This document shows positions 31,318 through 39,857 of a stretch of DNA of 47,559 nucleotides, piece after piece; within the stretch, counting starts at the first letter, position 1; every line of letters begins with the position of its first letter. The notes under the pieces were generated by a model. That model was not told where the DNA came from and ran no database searches. It worked only from the letters and a program-made list of their open reading frames with translations. This DNA comes from KBS-96 sp049585195. Lineage in GTDB: Bacteria; Acidobacteriota; Terriglobia; Bryobacterales; Bryobacteraceae. The stretch lies in contig JBAUZG010000141.1 of the NCBI GenBank assembly GCA_049585195.1, positions 1-47,559 on the forward strand. Reading direction: 5' to 3'. Position numbers and translations under genes: made by a program.

Positions 31318-33156
31318 TTGGGTTTCTCGCGAATGGAACTAGTACGCACACATGTCTATATGTTGTCCAAAACTGATACTCGAAAAGCAATCCTAGACGT
31401 GTTCACCTTTCTGTTTCGTCACTGGAGACGTTGGCCGAAAACCGTCTTCGCGATCAGCGTCAGCATGACACTTGCCACCATTGCCGATCTTCTGCTGCCG
31501 GTGTACTCGGGTCGTCTCATAGATGCGATCGCCGTGTCAAAGGCCTCGAGGATCGAGTCGCTCCATAAGGCTGAAACTGCTGTTGCTGTCATGGTGGGGT
31601 TAGGCCTACTGCTGATCGGCGCTCGCTACGTGGCCTTCATGGCGATTACGCGTTTGACTGTGCAGCTTATGTCGGACATCGCATCGGAAGCCTTTTGGCG
31701 GCTACAACGGCTGTCAACAGATTGGCAAGCCAATAATTTTGCGGGTTCAATCGTACGCCGCATCACGCGAGGCATGTGGGCCGTCGATCTTATGGATGAC
31801 ACACTGCTGCTTGCCTTACTTCCGGCTTTCGTCGTTCTTGCCGGCTCGGCATTGGTTCTGGGCATGCGTTGGCTGAGCGTTGGATTTCTCGTTGTCGTCG
31901 CGGCAACTTGCTACGTCATTGCTTCAATCATGCTCTCGGTCGCTTACGTTGCGCCGGCAGCTCGCTTGTCGAACGCCCAAGATACTCGGGTTGGCGCGGC
32001 TTTGGCCGATTCCGTCACCTGCAATCCAGTGGTAAAATCCTTCGGCGCCGAAGCGCGAGAAGAAGCACGGCTCCATCGCGTTTTGGAAAAGTGGAGAGGG
32101 CGCACCTTCCGCCATTGGACGTTCGGGACGCGCAGCAGCGGAGCGCAACTGGCCGTCTTGCTGGTGTTTCGGACGCTTATTACGTTTTACGCAGTGCTGT
32201 TGTGGTGGCGTGGGCTGGCCACAGCCGGTGATATGGCTTTTATCCTGACCAGCTACTTCGTCGTGCACGGTTACCTGCGCGACGTTGGACAACACGTCGC
32301 GAATCTGCAGCGGAGCGTCAATGAAATGGAGGAGATGGTATCCCTCCAATCGGAACCGCTCGGGGTAGTCGACCGACCCAATGCGCAAGCTCTGAGCGTC
32401 CCCCACGGAGCAATCGTATTTGAACGCGTGAGCTTTACCTACGGCCCAGAGTTGAATCCACTTTTCATCGATCTTTCTCTGCGCATCTCACCCGGTGAGC
32501 GCGTGGGCTTGGTAGGCCACTCGGGCTCCGGCAAAACCACGTTTGTCAAACTTCTCCACCGGCTCTACGACGTGACTGGCGGCCGCATTCTCATCGACGG
32601 GCAGGATGTTTCGCTTGTCCGGCAACAGTCTCTACGTGCTCAACTGGCACTGGTGCCGCAGGAGCCCATCTTGTTTCACCGCTCGCTTGCCGAAAACATC
32701 GCGTACGGGCGCCCCGAAGCGACACGAACTGATATTGAGGAAGCGGCATGCATGGCCAACGCGCATGAGTTTATCAGTGCTCAACCAAAGGGATATGCGA
32801 CGCTTGTGGGGGAGCGCGGAATAAAACTTTCGGGCGGCGAGCGCCAGAGAGTAGCGCTCGCGCGGGCGTTTCTGGCCAACGCCCCCATTCTGGTGCTTGA
32901 TGAAGCAACCTCCAGCCTCGACTCGGAATCGGAAGCAGCCATACAAGAAGCCATGGAGCGACTCATGGTAGGCCGGACATCCATTGTAATTGCACATCGT
33001 CTTTCTACTGTGAGGATGCTCGATCGTATCCTTGTTTTCGATCATGGTCAGATCATTGAGGAGGGATCACACGACAGGCTTGTTCGGAGGCTTGGAGGAA
33101 CGTATCAACGCCTCTTCGAGAAACAGGCGATGGGACTTATTACAGATTCGGCGTAA
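31318..33156 (+). CDS. ABC exporter half-transporter (fused membrane and ATPase domains)
   Basis: 612 residues from a TTG start (AGGA 8 bases upstream); ATG codons at 31333 and 31360 are alternatives. Residues 40-330 form a six-helix ABC-exporter domain (type IV; VFAISVSMTLATIADLLLPV, then ALLPAFVVLAGSALVLGM). The nucleotide-binding domain has Walker A GHSGSGKTT, Q-loop LALVPQEPILF, signature LSGGERQRVALARAF, Walker B ILVLDEATSSLD and switch His in VIAHRLSTVR. It should work as a homodimer pumping lipids, drugs or peptides outward; the cargo cannot be told. It follows the dynamin cluster after a gap of 320 bp, so co-regulation is not shown. Confidence 0.9.
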   Translation: MGFSRMELVRTHVYMLSKTDTRKAILDVFTFLFRHWRRWPKTVFAISVSMTLATIADLLLPVYSGRLIDAIAVSKASRIESLHKAETAVAVMVGLGLLLIGARYVAFMAITRLTVQLMSDIASEAFWRLQRLSTDWQANNFAGSIVRRITRGMWAVDLMDDTLLLALLPAFVVLAGSALVLGMRWLSVGFLVVVAATCYVIASIMLSVAYVAPAARLSNAQDTRVGAALADSVTCNPVVKSFGAEAREEARLHRVLEKWRGRTFRHWTFGTRSSGAQLAVLLVFRTLITFYAVLLWWRGLATAGDMAFILTSYFVVHGYLRDVGQHVANLQRSVNEMEEMVSLQSEPLGVVDRPNAQALSVPHGAIVFERVSFTYGPELNPLFIDLSLRISPGERVGLVGHSGSGKTTFVKLLHRLYDVTGGRILIDGQDVSLVRQQSLRAQLALVPQEPILFHRSLAENIAYGRPEATRTDIEEAACMANAHEFISAQPKGYATLVGERGIKLSGGERQRVALARAFLANAPILVLDEATSSLDSESEAAIQEAMERLMVGRTSIVIAHRLSTVRMLDRILVFDHGQIIEEGSHDRLVRRLGGTYQRLFEKQAMGLITDSA

Positions 33157-33245
33157 AAAGATGACGTGCTGGCTCTCGGGACAGGCGTAGCAGTCTCGAT
33201 CCTTGCGCCGCCGGCCGCGAGCTTCAGAATGGGAGAACGGTCATC

Positions 33246-33818
33246 ATGGATCACATCACACTTCGAGCGCTAACGAATTGGCAAAACTTCTACGAGATCG
33301 TCGGCTCATCGGCCGGAGCGCTAACGGGTCTTCAATTTGTCGTGATCACCCTTATCACGCAGGCCAGGGCCGCCGGCAATATCCGTGACATCCACGCCTT
33401 CGGTACGCCGACTGTCGTCCACTTTTGTACCTCGCTGGTGATTTCTGCTCTCATGAGTGCACCTTGGCAAACGTTAGCGATCCTTAGCGGCTGTCTTGCA
33501 GCCGCCGGGGTAGCCGGTTTAGCATACTCGTTCCGGGTTTTTTGGCACGCTCGCAAGGCAACGTATACGCCAGATGTTGAGGATTGGGTCTGGTATCTTG
33601 GCATCCCGCTGATCGCCCATCTAGCGTTGCTATGCGCTGCCGCGCTGATCTGGTGGAACCTCAGGAGTTCGCTAGCCATCGTCGCGACAGACGCAATCGT
33701 GTTTCTTCTGTTAGGTGTGCATAACGCCTGGGATACTGTTACCTTCATAGCCGTTCGTCACGTAAAGTCATCGACGCCGGGCGAAACAAAAGATCCCATC
33801 GAACGCACCCCAATGTAG
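33246..33818 (+). CDS. Polytopic membrane protein of unknown function
   Basis: 190 residues with about four hydrophobic helices: SAGALTGLQFVVITLITQA, FCTSLVISALMSAPWQTLAI, LAAAGVAGLAYSFRVFW and IPLIAHLALLCAAALIWW, then a final LLLGVHNAWDTVTFIAV. The first block, NFYEIVGSSAGALTGLQFVV, occurs in small conserved membrane proteins of acidobacteria and related soil bacteria (recall, not verified). No catalytic motif seen. It starts 89 bp after the ABC exporter and ends 5 bp before the Mut7-C gene, so it may be in a short operon with the latter. Confidence 0.7.
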   Translation: MDHITLRALTNWQNFYEIVGSSAGALTGLQFVVITLITQARAAGNIRDIHAFGTPTVVHFCTSLVISALMSAPWQTLAILSGCLAAAGVAGLAYSFRVFWHARKATYTPDVEDWVWYLGIPLIAHLALLCAAALIWWNLRSSLAIVATDAIVFLLLGVHNAWDTVTFIAVRHVKSSTPGETKDPIERTPM

Positions 33819-33823
33819 CGAAC

Positions 33824-34654
33824 GTGCAATTCGTTGTCGGAACCCTATTTGTCGACCATCAGAGTGCGAAAATACAAGAAGTGATCGGTGCTCGCGTACG
33901 GTTCCGCTTCCACACTGAACTCAATGACTTCCTGGCCCTCCAAAAACGGGACACTGAATTCGAGCACGTCGCAGGGGCAACCGACAGCATAAAACATGTC
34001 ATCGAGTCTCTAGGCGTACCACACACCGAGATTGGGCTGATTACCGTAAACGGAAATATTGTTTGCTCATCTAAACGACTGGCAGAGGGCGACCATGTCC
34101 ATGTCTTTCCCCATACAACGCCGGTGATTCTGGAACGTCCTCAATTCGTAATTGACGGCCATTTAGGCCGTCTGGCGGCTTACCTCCGAATGCTTGGCTT
34201 CGATACTTGGTACGACCGTTATGCCCACGACGCGCTCCTCGCAGCGATCGCCAGCGGTGAACAACGCTTCTTGCTAACTCGCGATGTCGGACTCCTCAAA
34301 CGGCGTGAGGTTGAGGCGGGATACTGCGTTCGCTCAGATAAACCTCACGACCAGTTGCGCGAAGTATCAAACCGGTTTGCTTTACATTCGCAATTCATGC
34401 CTTTCTGTCGCTGCATGGATTGTAATGGGCGCCTCAGCCTGATATCCAAGGAGGAAGTGATCGATCTGCTCCCTCCGCACACGCGGGAAACGAAAACCGC
34501 ATTCAGCCGCTGCCTACAATGTGGCAAGGTATTCTGGCGCGGTTCGCATCACGCTCGGATGCTCGGATGGATTCAAGACCTAACGGCTGCCTCATCGAAT
34601 TTTGGGAGCATGGCAATGCCCGCCGCTATGAATGCGCTAGTTCGTGACGGCTAA
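33824..34654 (+). CDS. Ubiquitin-like + Mut7-C PIN/RNase-fold + zinc-ribbon protein
   Basis: 276 residues from GTG 33824. Residues 20-105 are a ubiquitin-like domain (ARVRFRFHTELNDFL ... VNGNIVCSSKRLAEGDHVHV). Residues 105-185 are the Mut7-C RNase domain of PIN type (FVIDGHLGRLAAYLRMLGFD, then RFLLTRDVGLLKRREVEAGY) with acidic residues in DGHLG and TRD positions expected to hold metal. Residues 195-245 form a zinc ribbon, CRCMDCNG and CLQCGKVFW. The family is widespread in bacteria and presumed to act on RNA. The start is uncertain because the ribosome site is weak; GTG 33881 would begin just before the ubiquitin-like strand. Confidence 0.85.
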   Translation: MQFVVGTLFVDHQSAKIQEVIGARVRFRFHTELNDFLALQKRDTEFEHVAGATDSIKHVIESLGVPHTEIGLITVNGNIVCSSKRLAEGDHVHVFPHTTPVILERPQFVIDGHLGRLAAYLRMLGFDTWYDRYAHDALLAAIASGEQRFLLTRDVGLLKRREVEAGYCVRSDKPHDQLREVSNRFALHSQFMPFCRCMDCNGRLSLISKEEVIDLLPPHTRETKTAFSRCLQCGKVFWRGSHHARMLGWIQDLTAASSNFGSMAMPAAMNALVRDG

Positions 34655-34708
34655 TATAGCCGATAATATGAAACTATTGGATCCATCTCTCAATTGCTCT
34701 AACGCAGC

Positions 34709-34748
34709 AGCATCTCGGGTTCCTCCGGACGAGTTACCCGGGCTGCGC
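34709..34748 (+). promoter_or_regulatory. Stem-loop in the leader of the molybdenum hydroxylase operon
   Basis: GCAGC (34709-34713) pairs with GCTGC (34744-34748), and CGGGT (34718-34722) with ACCCG (34738-34742), enclosing a 15-nt loop. It lies about 50 bp before the iorA-like start. It has no T-run, so it is not a terminator; I do not recognise it as a known riboswitch. Confidence 0.35.
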
Positions 34749-34795
34749 TTCTGCTTGAGGTTGGATTGGGCTCTACCTCTCGAAAGGAGATTGCT

Positions 34796-35323
34796 ATGAC
34801 GACTATCGTCGTTAACGGAGTGAAGCGCGAGATTCAAGCGCCGGTTGACACGCCTTTGCTTTACGTCTTGCGAAACGATCTCGAACTTTCCGGCCCTCAG
34901 TTTGGTTGTGGGCTCGCGCAATGTGGAGCTTGTTCCGTCCTGCTCAACGGCAAGGAAGTGCGCTCTTGCATTACCCCTGTGGCGGCCGTGACCGGTAAGG
35001 AGGTCACCACCCTAGAGGGTCTTCCGGCGCGATGGGCCAAGCAAAAAGGCCTTTCCGAAGCAGACGCGGCCAGGACTCTTCATCCCGTGCAAGAGGCGTG
35101 GATCGAGGAGCAGACGCCTCTGTGCGGGTTTTGTCAGAACGGCATGATGATTAAAGCCACCGAACTGCTGGAACGCGTTGCGTCACCCACGCTCGCAGAC
35201 ATCAAGGAGGCATTTACAACGTCTGGACCTTCCCCGCACCTTTGCCGTTGCGGAAGTTATACGGCAATCATCCAGGCTGTGCAACGCGCTGCCACTCGAA
35301 TGGCGAGAAGGAGCGACTCATGA
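34796..35323 (+). CDS. iorA: [2Fe-2S] small subunit of a molybdenum hydroxylase (isoquinoline 1-oxidoreductase alpha type)
   Basis: 175 residues from ATG 34796, which has AAAGGAG seven bases upstream; an in-frame start at 34766 would include that ribosome site in the protein and is rejected. Plant-ferredoxin cluster FGCGLAQCGACSVLLNG plus RSC, and the second cluster CGFCQNGM with CRCGSY, are those of the xanthine oxidase family small subunit. It passes electrons from the molybdenum centre. The stop overlaps the large-subunit start (ATGA). No separate FAD subunit follows, so electrons probably leave to a cytochrome or quinone rather than NAD, as in the IorAB/aldehyde dehydrogenase type. Confidence 0.9.
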   Translation: MTTIVVNGVKREIQAPVDTPLLYVLRNDLELSGPQFGCGLAQCGACSVLLNGKEVRSCITPVAAVTGKEVTTLEGLPARWAKQKGLSEADAARTLHPVQEAWIEEQTPLCGFCQNGMMIKATELLERVASPTLADIKEAFTTSGPSPHLCRCGSYTAIIQAVQRAATRMARRSDS

Positions 35324-37665
35324 TTGCGAATCAGAAGGAAGCGGTGAGCAGTCCAACCGATGTTTTCGGGGCATCCCTTTCGCGCCGTGGTTTTGTCAAA
35401 GCTGGCGGCGCACTGCTGGTCGGCTTCGGTATGGCCACGGCGGATGGCATGCAGAGAACCGACGCAGATGTGAGCGGCAACACGCTAAATCCGGCTCTAC
35501 CGGAATCGTGGATCGAAATCCATGCCGACAACACCATCTTGGTTCGCGTAGGCAAGCCGGATTTCGGCACGGGGACCGTGTTTACCGCATACCGGCAGAT
35601 TGTGGCGGAAGAGCTCAGCGTACCATTCGAAGCCATTACGACGGTCATCTCGGGTGACACGGATCGCACGCCCGACGGCAGCGGCGCTTTCGATTTTCTC
35701 GGACGCGGCATGCCGAATATCCGAAAAGCTGCCGCATATGTACATCAAGCGCTGCTCGATTTAGCTTCCGAGCGACTCGGGGTACAAAAGGATCAGCTTG
35801 CCGTGAAAAACGGTATTATCTCCGGCGGCGGCAAGAGCTTGTCTTATGGGGAACTGGTCAAGAACCAGAAGTTGAACCTCACGATACCTGTCAAGGGCGA
35901 TTTGACGACTTTAATGGGATTGACCGTAGAGGGAAATCCTCCGCTCAAGCCTGTCAGCGAGTACACCATCATCGGTCGGTCTTTTCCCAACTCCGTGACC
36001 GTTTCAAAAGTCACCGCCAAGGAAACATGGGTTACTGACGTGCGCCTCCCGGGCATGCTCCATGCGCGCATGGTGCATCCGAAGACGCTGGGCTCTAAGC
36101 TCGTTTCTGTAGGCCCTCTGGACAAGGCTCGTTTCCCGAACACGCAGGTCGTTGTAAAAGGAAATCTGGTCGGCGTGGTTGCACCCACGGAATGGGAAGC
36201 CATCAAAGCGGCGCAACAAGTTTCATCAGGCACAAAGTGGACGGAGTGGAAGGGACTTCCCGGCAATCAACGTCTGTTCCAATTCCTGAAGGAAGATGCG
36301 GATTGGAAAACCACTCCTGCCGCCACGAGCGACAAATCCAAGGGCGATGTGGCTTCCGCGCTTGCGAACTCGTCCAAAAAGTTTTCGGCGACGTATCAGC
36401 TTTCGTACCTGAAGCACGCACCGATTGGGCCAACGATGGCAGTAGCCGACGTTCGTTCCGACGGAACCGTATATGTCTATACGCATACGCAGAACCCTCA
36501 AGCCCTGCGCGGCGGTATCGCGCACATGCTCTCCACTTCTGTAGACCACGTAGTCGTGCGTACGTTCGCGGGGCCCGGTCACTATGGCCGATCGAACGGC
36601 GGCAACGCCGGCGCGGAGGACGAAGCTGTAATTTTGTCGAAGGCCGTAGGCAAGCCCGTTCGAGTGCAGTGGATGCGACAGGAAGATTTCCAGTGGTCCA
36701 CGCAATCGTCCGCGGCATTTTCGGAGGTTGAGATCGGCCTTGATGCCCAAGGCAATTTAACTGCGTTCCAGATCGATCACTACATGCCTGCGATGCAGGA
36801 CGACCGCCTGGTTGGTGCAATACTGGCTGGTCTTCCTACAATACCCGCACCCAATGAGAAAGGCTCTCTGTTCGGGTTGCGGAATGCTCTGCACGACCCC
36901 TGGATCTACGACGGAACGCCGGCCGTGCTGGAACGCGCTTACGGAACGGACCAGATCGGGCAGAAGGCCTCGCCGCTCAATGTCGGGATGCGCGATCACA
37001 GCTTGAGAACGCCAGGGCAGTACCAGCAGAACTTCCCGCGCGAGCTGGCTATGACCGAGGCTGCAGTGCTTGCCGGAATGGACCCCCTTCAGTTTCGGAT
37101 TCAACACGCGCGCGAGAAGCGCGCCATTGGAGTGCTCGAATCTGTTCGGGAGGCTTCGGGCTGGGAAACGCGTTCGGCGCGCCCGACCGTTAACAGCGGT
37201 GTGAGGCGAGGCCAAGGCATATCGACCCTATTCCGGGCTGGAAGTTACTGGGCGTGCGTGGCGCATATTGCCGTCGATATGACCAGTGGAGCGATAAAAG
37301 TGGAAAGGATTACGGTCGCAGTAGACCCAGGGCTTGTCATCAATCCGTTACAGTTGAAGCGTCAGGTGGAAGGTGGCGCGGTCATGGGAGTCAGTATGAC
37401 GTTGCTGGAGGAAGTGCCGTTCGACGAGAGCGGAGCGGCCGTGAACGACTGGCGAACCTACCCAATCGCGACAATGGCCGATCTTCCGGAGATCAAAGTT
37501 GTTCTCATAAACCGGCCTGACGTTGGGAAGTACGGCCAGGGTTCTGAGGCTGCCAATGCTCTGGCTGCTCCGGCCATCGCCGGAGCCTTGTTGGATGCCA
37601 CCGGCAAGGTTGCGCGTCGGCTTCCCCTAAAGCCGGATTACGTCCGTCCGCTGCTGAGAGCTTGA
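35320..37665 (+). CDS. iorB: Molybdopterin-binding large subunit (xanthine dehydrogenase family, IorB type), Tat-exported
   Basis: 781 residues from ATG 35320 (ATGA overlap with the small subunit, GGAG just upstream). Twin-arginine signal LSRRGFVKAGGALLVGFG at about 22-40. Family blocks: ESWIEIHADNTILVRVGKPD, GTGTVFTAYRQIVAEEL, SYLKHAPIGPTMAVADVR, GRSNGGNAGAEDEAVILSKA and QVEGGAVMGVSMTLLEEVPF. The enzyme hydroxylates an aromatic N-heterocycle or aldehyde; substrate unknown. The small subunit has no signal and would be exported with this one by hitch-hiking. Confidence 0.9.
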   Translation: MIANQKEAVSSPTDVFGASLSRRGFVKAGGALLVGFGMATADGMQRTDADVSGNTLNPALPESWIEIHADNTILVRVGKPDFGTGTVFTAYRQIVAEELSVPFEAITTVISGDTDRTPDGSGAFDFLGRGMPNIRKAAAYVHQALLDLASERLGVQKDQLAVKNGIISGGGKSLSYGELVKNQKLNLTIPVKGDLTTLMGLTVEGNPPLKPVSEYTIIGRSFPNSVTVSKVTAKETWVTDVRLPGMLHARMVHPKTLGSKLVSVGPLDKARFPNTQVVVKGNLVGVVAPTEWEAIKAAQQVSSGTKWTEWKGLPGNQRLFQFLKEDADWKTTPAATSDKSKGDVASALANSSKKFSATYQLSYLKHAPIGPTMAVADVRSDGTVYVYTHTQNPQALRGGIAHMLSTSVDHVVVRTFAGPGHYGRSNGGNAGAEDEAVILSKAVGKPVRVQWMRQEDFQWSTQSSAAFSEVEIGLDAQGNLTAFQIDHYMPAMQDDRLVGAILAGLPTIPAPNEKGSLFGLRNALHDPWIYDGTPAVLERAYGTDQIGQKASPLNVGMRDHSLRTPGQYQQNFPRELAMTEAAVLAGMDPLQFRIQHAREKRAIGVLESVREASGWETRSARPTVNSGVRRGQGISTLFRAGSYWACVAHIAVDMTSGAIKVERITVAVDPGLVINPLQLKRQVEGGAVMGVSMTLLEEVPFDESGAAVNDWRTYPIATMADLPEIKVVLINRPDVGKYGQGSEAANALAAPAIAGALLDATGKVARRLPLKPDYVRPLLRA

Positions 37666-37753
37666 GAACGAAAACGATAGCTGCGATATCGCCGTTCTGG
37701 GGATGTGGCCGCTAGTGTACACACGTGCAGTGACAGACGGTAGTATTCCGCAT

Positions 37754-38116
37754 CTATGTTCGTTCGACTGAAGCCTCGTGAAAATACCGCCCAGCCTGGG
37801 GACGAAAGAGAAGCCAGGCAATCACGGCACAGAACAAACAATGGATAGCAAGTTCAGGGAACGCGCGAAAGGCGCTAAGAATTACGTGAAATGCGATCCA
37901 GGCCAGCGCGACCCAACGCGCCCAGTTCTGGCCGCGGAGAATAAATGCTCCACAGACAATCGCCAATAACTCGGTGAGTTCGATCCATACGATGTCGTAC
38001 TCAAACACATCCCTCGCCAGGAACTCGGTCAAGTGGTAAACGAAGCCGATGGTACCTACTCCGATGTACAACCATCCGAGGATCGCGACGGAGAAGGGGC
38101 ATTTGTTCCGATTCAT
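37754..38116 (-). CDS. Small four-helix membrane protein of unknown function
   Basis: 120 residues with hydrophobic segments VAILGWLYIGVGTIGFVYHL, ELLAIVCGAFILRG, WARWVALAWIAFHVIL and LAIHCLFCAVIAWLLF. The composition resembles small DoxX-like or DUF-type membrane proteins seen singly in acidobacterial genomes, but no motif fixes a family. It is convergent with the molybdenum hydroxylase genes and divergent from the YceI-like fragment and hyp operon. Confidence 0.65.
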   Translation of the reverse strand: MNRNKCPFSVAILGWLYIGVGTIGFVYHLTEFLARDVFEYDIVWIELTELLAIVCGAFILRGQNWARWVALAWIAFHVILSAFRAFPELAIHCLFCAVIAWLLFRPQAGRYFHEASVERT

Positions 38117-38166
38117 GGCAGCACCTCCAGCACGGCCTCCTGCCCTCTCGGCGGACGGGGTGCAAC

Positions 38167-38400
38167 GTGAATTGCAACATCAAATATACCAAGCATCTTG
38201 AACGAGCTGGTGTGATGCGGAGCAAGGAAGTGAACGGCTATCTCACTATGGGTGAAGACCAACTAAAAGCTTATGGCGATTTTTCGCTCTTGCAGACCGA
38301 TTATGGAATCCGCCTCGTTTCGTTCGCGGGCGGTGCTCTAAAGGTGAAGGATGAGCTGAAGTTCACCTTCGACCTGTTGGCCCGCCGGGTGAAAGAGTGA
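38167..38400 (+). pseudogene. C-terminal fragment of a YceI-like protein
   Basis: 77 codons from GTG 38167 (ATG 38215 is an alternative). The last 45 residues, AYGDFSLLQTDYGIRLVSFA, then GGALKVKDELKFTFDLLARR, match the final strands of YceI-family lipocalin-like proteins, which bind polyisoprenoid lipids in the periplasm. The full family is about 180-200 residues with a signal peptide; here only the end is left, and no upstream part is found in any frame. It may be a relic or a short expressed ORF. It ends 24 bp before hypC and may share its promoter region. Confidence 0.55.
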
Positions 38401-38424
38401 GACAATTCAGGCGCGGAGGTCGGC

Positions 38425-38724
38425 ATGTGCCTAGCTATCCCGGCTAAAATTCTTGAGCTGCTGCCCGATCAGCCCGGCGGAGCGCTCGTGGATGTGGTGG
38501 GTGTTCGCCGCAAGGTGGATGTTGGCTTGCTTGAAGCTGATGCCTTGCTGCCGGGCGATTGGGTCTTGATCCACGTCGGATTCGCATTGAGCAAAATTAG
38601 CGAACAGGACGCGCTCGATCAAATGCGCATGCTGACGATGCTCGGTGAAAGTGAGGCAGCCGTGCAGGAGGTGCGAGGGTACGGCCTGGACGAGCTCGCC
38701 TCGCCGGAAGGTGGAGGCTCATGA
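38425..38724 (+). CDS. hypC: Hydrogenase maturation factor HypC
   Basis: 99 residues beginning MCLAIPAKIL, with the essential Cys2 that holds the Fe(CN)2CO unit with HypD and delivers it to the hydrogenase large subunit. The GALVDVVGVRRKVDVGLL and GDWVLIHVGFALSKISEQDA blocks are standard. The tail of about 20 residues is a little longer than usual. It is first in a run of overlapping hyp genes and overlaps hypD by 4 bp (ATGA). Confidence 0.95.
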   Translation: MCLAIPAKILELLPDQPGGALVDVVGVRRKVDVGLLEADALLPGDWVLIHVGFALSKISEQDALDQMRMLTMLGESEAAVQEVRGYGLDELASPEGGGS

Positions 38725-39845
38725 AGTTCGTAGACGAATTCCGCGAACCTGAGCTGATTTCGAGAACTGCCGCGGAGATCCGAAGTCTTGCCGATCCTGG
38801 CCGGCATTACCGCATGATGGAGGTCTGCGGTGGTCACACGCACGCGATCTATCGCTTCGGCCTGAAGGATTTGCTCCCCGACAATATCGAACTCGTTCAC
38901 GGACCCGGCTGTCCAGTTTGCGTGCTGCCGATGGGCCGAATCGACGATGGCCTCTTGATCGCGGAACGACAGGATGTGATCTTTACCGCGTTCGGCGACA
39001 TGATGCGCGTGCCAGGGACGAAAGGGAGTCCATTGGAGTATAAGGCACGCGGCTTGGATATTCGAATCGTCTATTCTCCTGCGGATGCTCTCAAGCTAGC
39101 GCGAGCCAATCCCGGCCGGCATGTGATGTTTTTTGCGATAGGATTCGAGACCACAGCCCCGTCGACGGCGCTGACACTCATGCGTGCCAAGGCCGAGGGT
39201 TTGAAAAATTTCTCGGTGTTCTGCAATCACGTCACCATCATCCCGGCGATCCGGGCAATTCTCGATTCGCCCGACATGCGCATCGATGCGTTCATTGGAC
39301 CCGGCCACGTATCGACTGTGATCGGATGCCGCCCCTATGAATGGATTGCAAAGACTGAGAACAAACCGATCGTGGTCTCGGGCTTTGAGCCTCTCGATGT
39401 TCTCCAATCCGTTGTCATGCTGCTGCGCCAACTTCGAGCGGGAGAAGCCAAGGTAGAAAACCAGTACCGGCGCGTCGTTCCCTGGGAAGGCAACCGGGCC
39501 GCGCTCAAAGCGCTGGCTGAAGTATTCGAGCTGCGTCCGTACTTTGAGTGGCGCGGCCTTGGCTTCATCTCTCAGTCCGCGCTCCGCATTCGCGAAAGCT
39601 ACGCCGAGTTCGACGCGGAACAGCGCTTCCGGATTCCCGGCGTGCGCGTTACCGATCCTAAAGCCGCCCAGTGTGGCGAGGTGCTGAAGGGCGTGTTGAA
39701 GCCCGTTCAGTGCAAGCTTTTCGGCAAGGAATGTACTCCTGAGCATCCGGTTGGAGCGCTGATGGTGTCGTCCGAGGGCGCTTGTGCGGCCTATTTCAAT
39801 TACGAACATCGAAAAACGGCTCCGGCGTTAACCGCTCGGGTCTGA
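38721..39845 (+). CDS. hypD: Hydrogenase maturation protein HypD
   Basis: 374 residues. Family motifs: MEVCGGHTHAIYRFGLKDLL, HGPGCPVCVLP (redox and iron-binding cysteines), FTAFGDMMRVPGTKGSPLEY, FFAIGFETTAPSTALTLM, and the C-terminal [4Fe-4S] cysteines around QCGEVLKGVLKPVQCKLFGK. HypD assembles the Fe(CN)2CO group together with HypC, receiving cyanide from HypE. Overlaps hypC and is followed 12 bp later by hypE. Confidence 0.96.
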   Translation: MKFVDEFREPELISRTAAEIRSLADPGRHYRMMEVCGGHTHAIYRFGLKDLLPDNIELVHGPGCPVCVLPMGRIDDGLLIAERQDVIFTAFGDMMRVPGTKGSPLEYKARGLDIRIVYSPADALKLARANPGRHVMFFAIGFETTAPSTALTLMRAKAEGLKNFSVFCNHVTIIPAIRAILDSPDMRIDAFIGPGHVSTVIGCRPYEWIAKTENKPIVVSGFEPLDVLQSVVMLLRQLRAGEAKVENQYRRVVPWEGNRAALKALAEVFELRPYFEWRGLGFISQSALRIRESYAEFDAEQRFRIPGVRVTDPKAAQCGEVLKGVLKPVQCKLFGKECTPEHPVGALMVSSEGACAAYFNYEHRKTAPALTARV

Positions 39846-39857
39846 AGGGATGCAACG

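Noticed and set aside
36192..36820. Long ORFs on both strands inside the molybdenum hydroxylase gene
   Set aside because: They are shadows of the iorB-like frame, which has the family motifs throughout.
38101..38424. A third fluoride riboswitch upstream of the hyp operon
   Set aside because: Scanned because crcB-class riboswitches are sometimes linked to formate hydrogenlyase genes; no GGAGTTCGCC/ATGACTCC pair is present.
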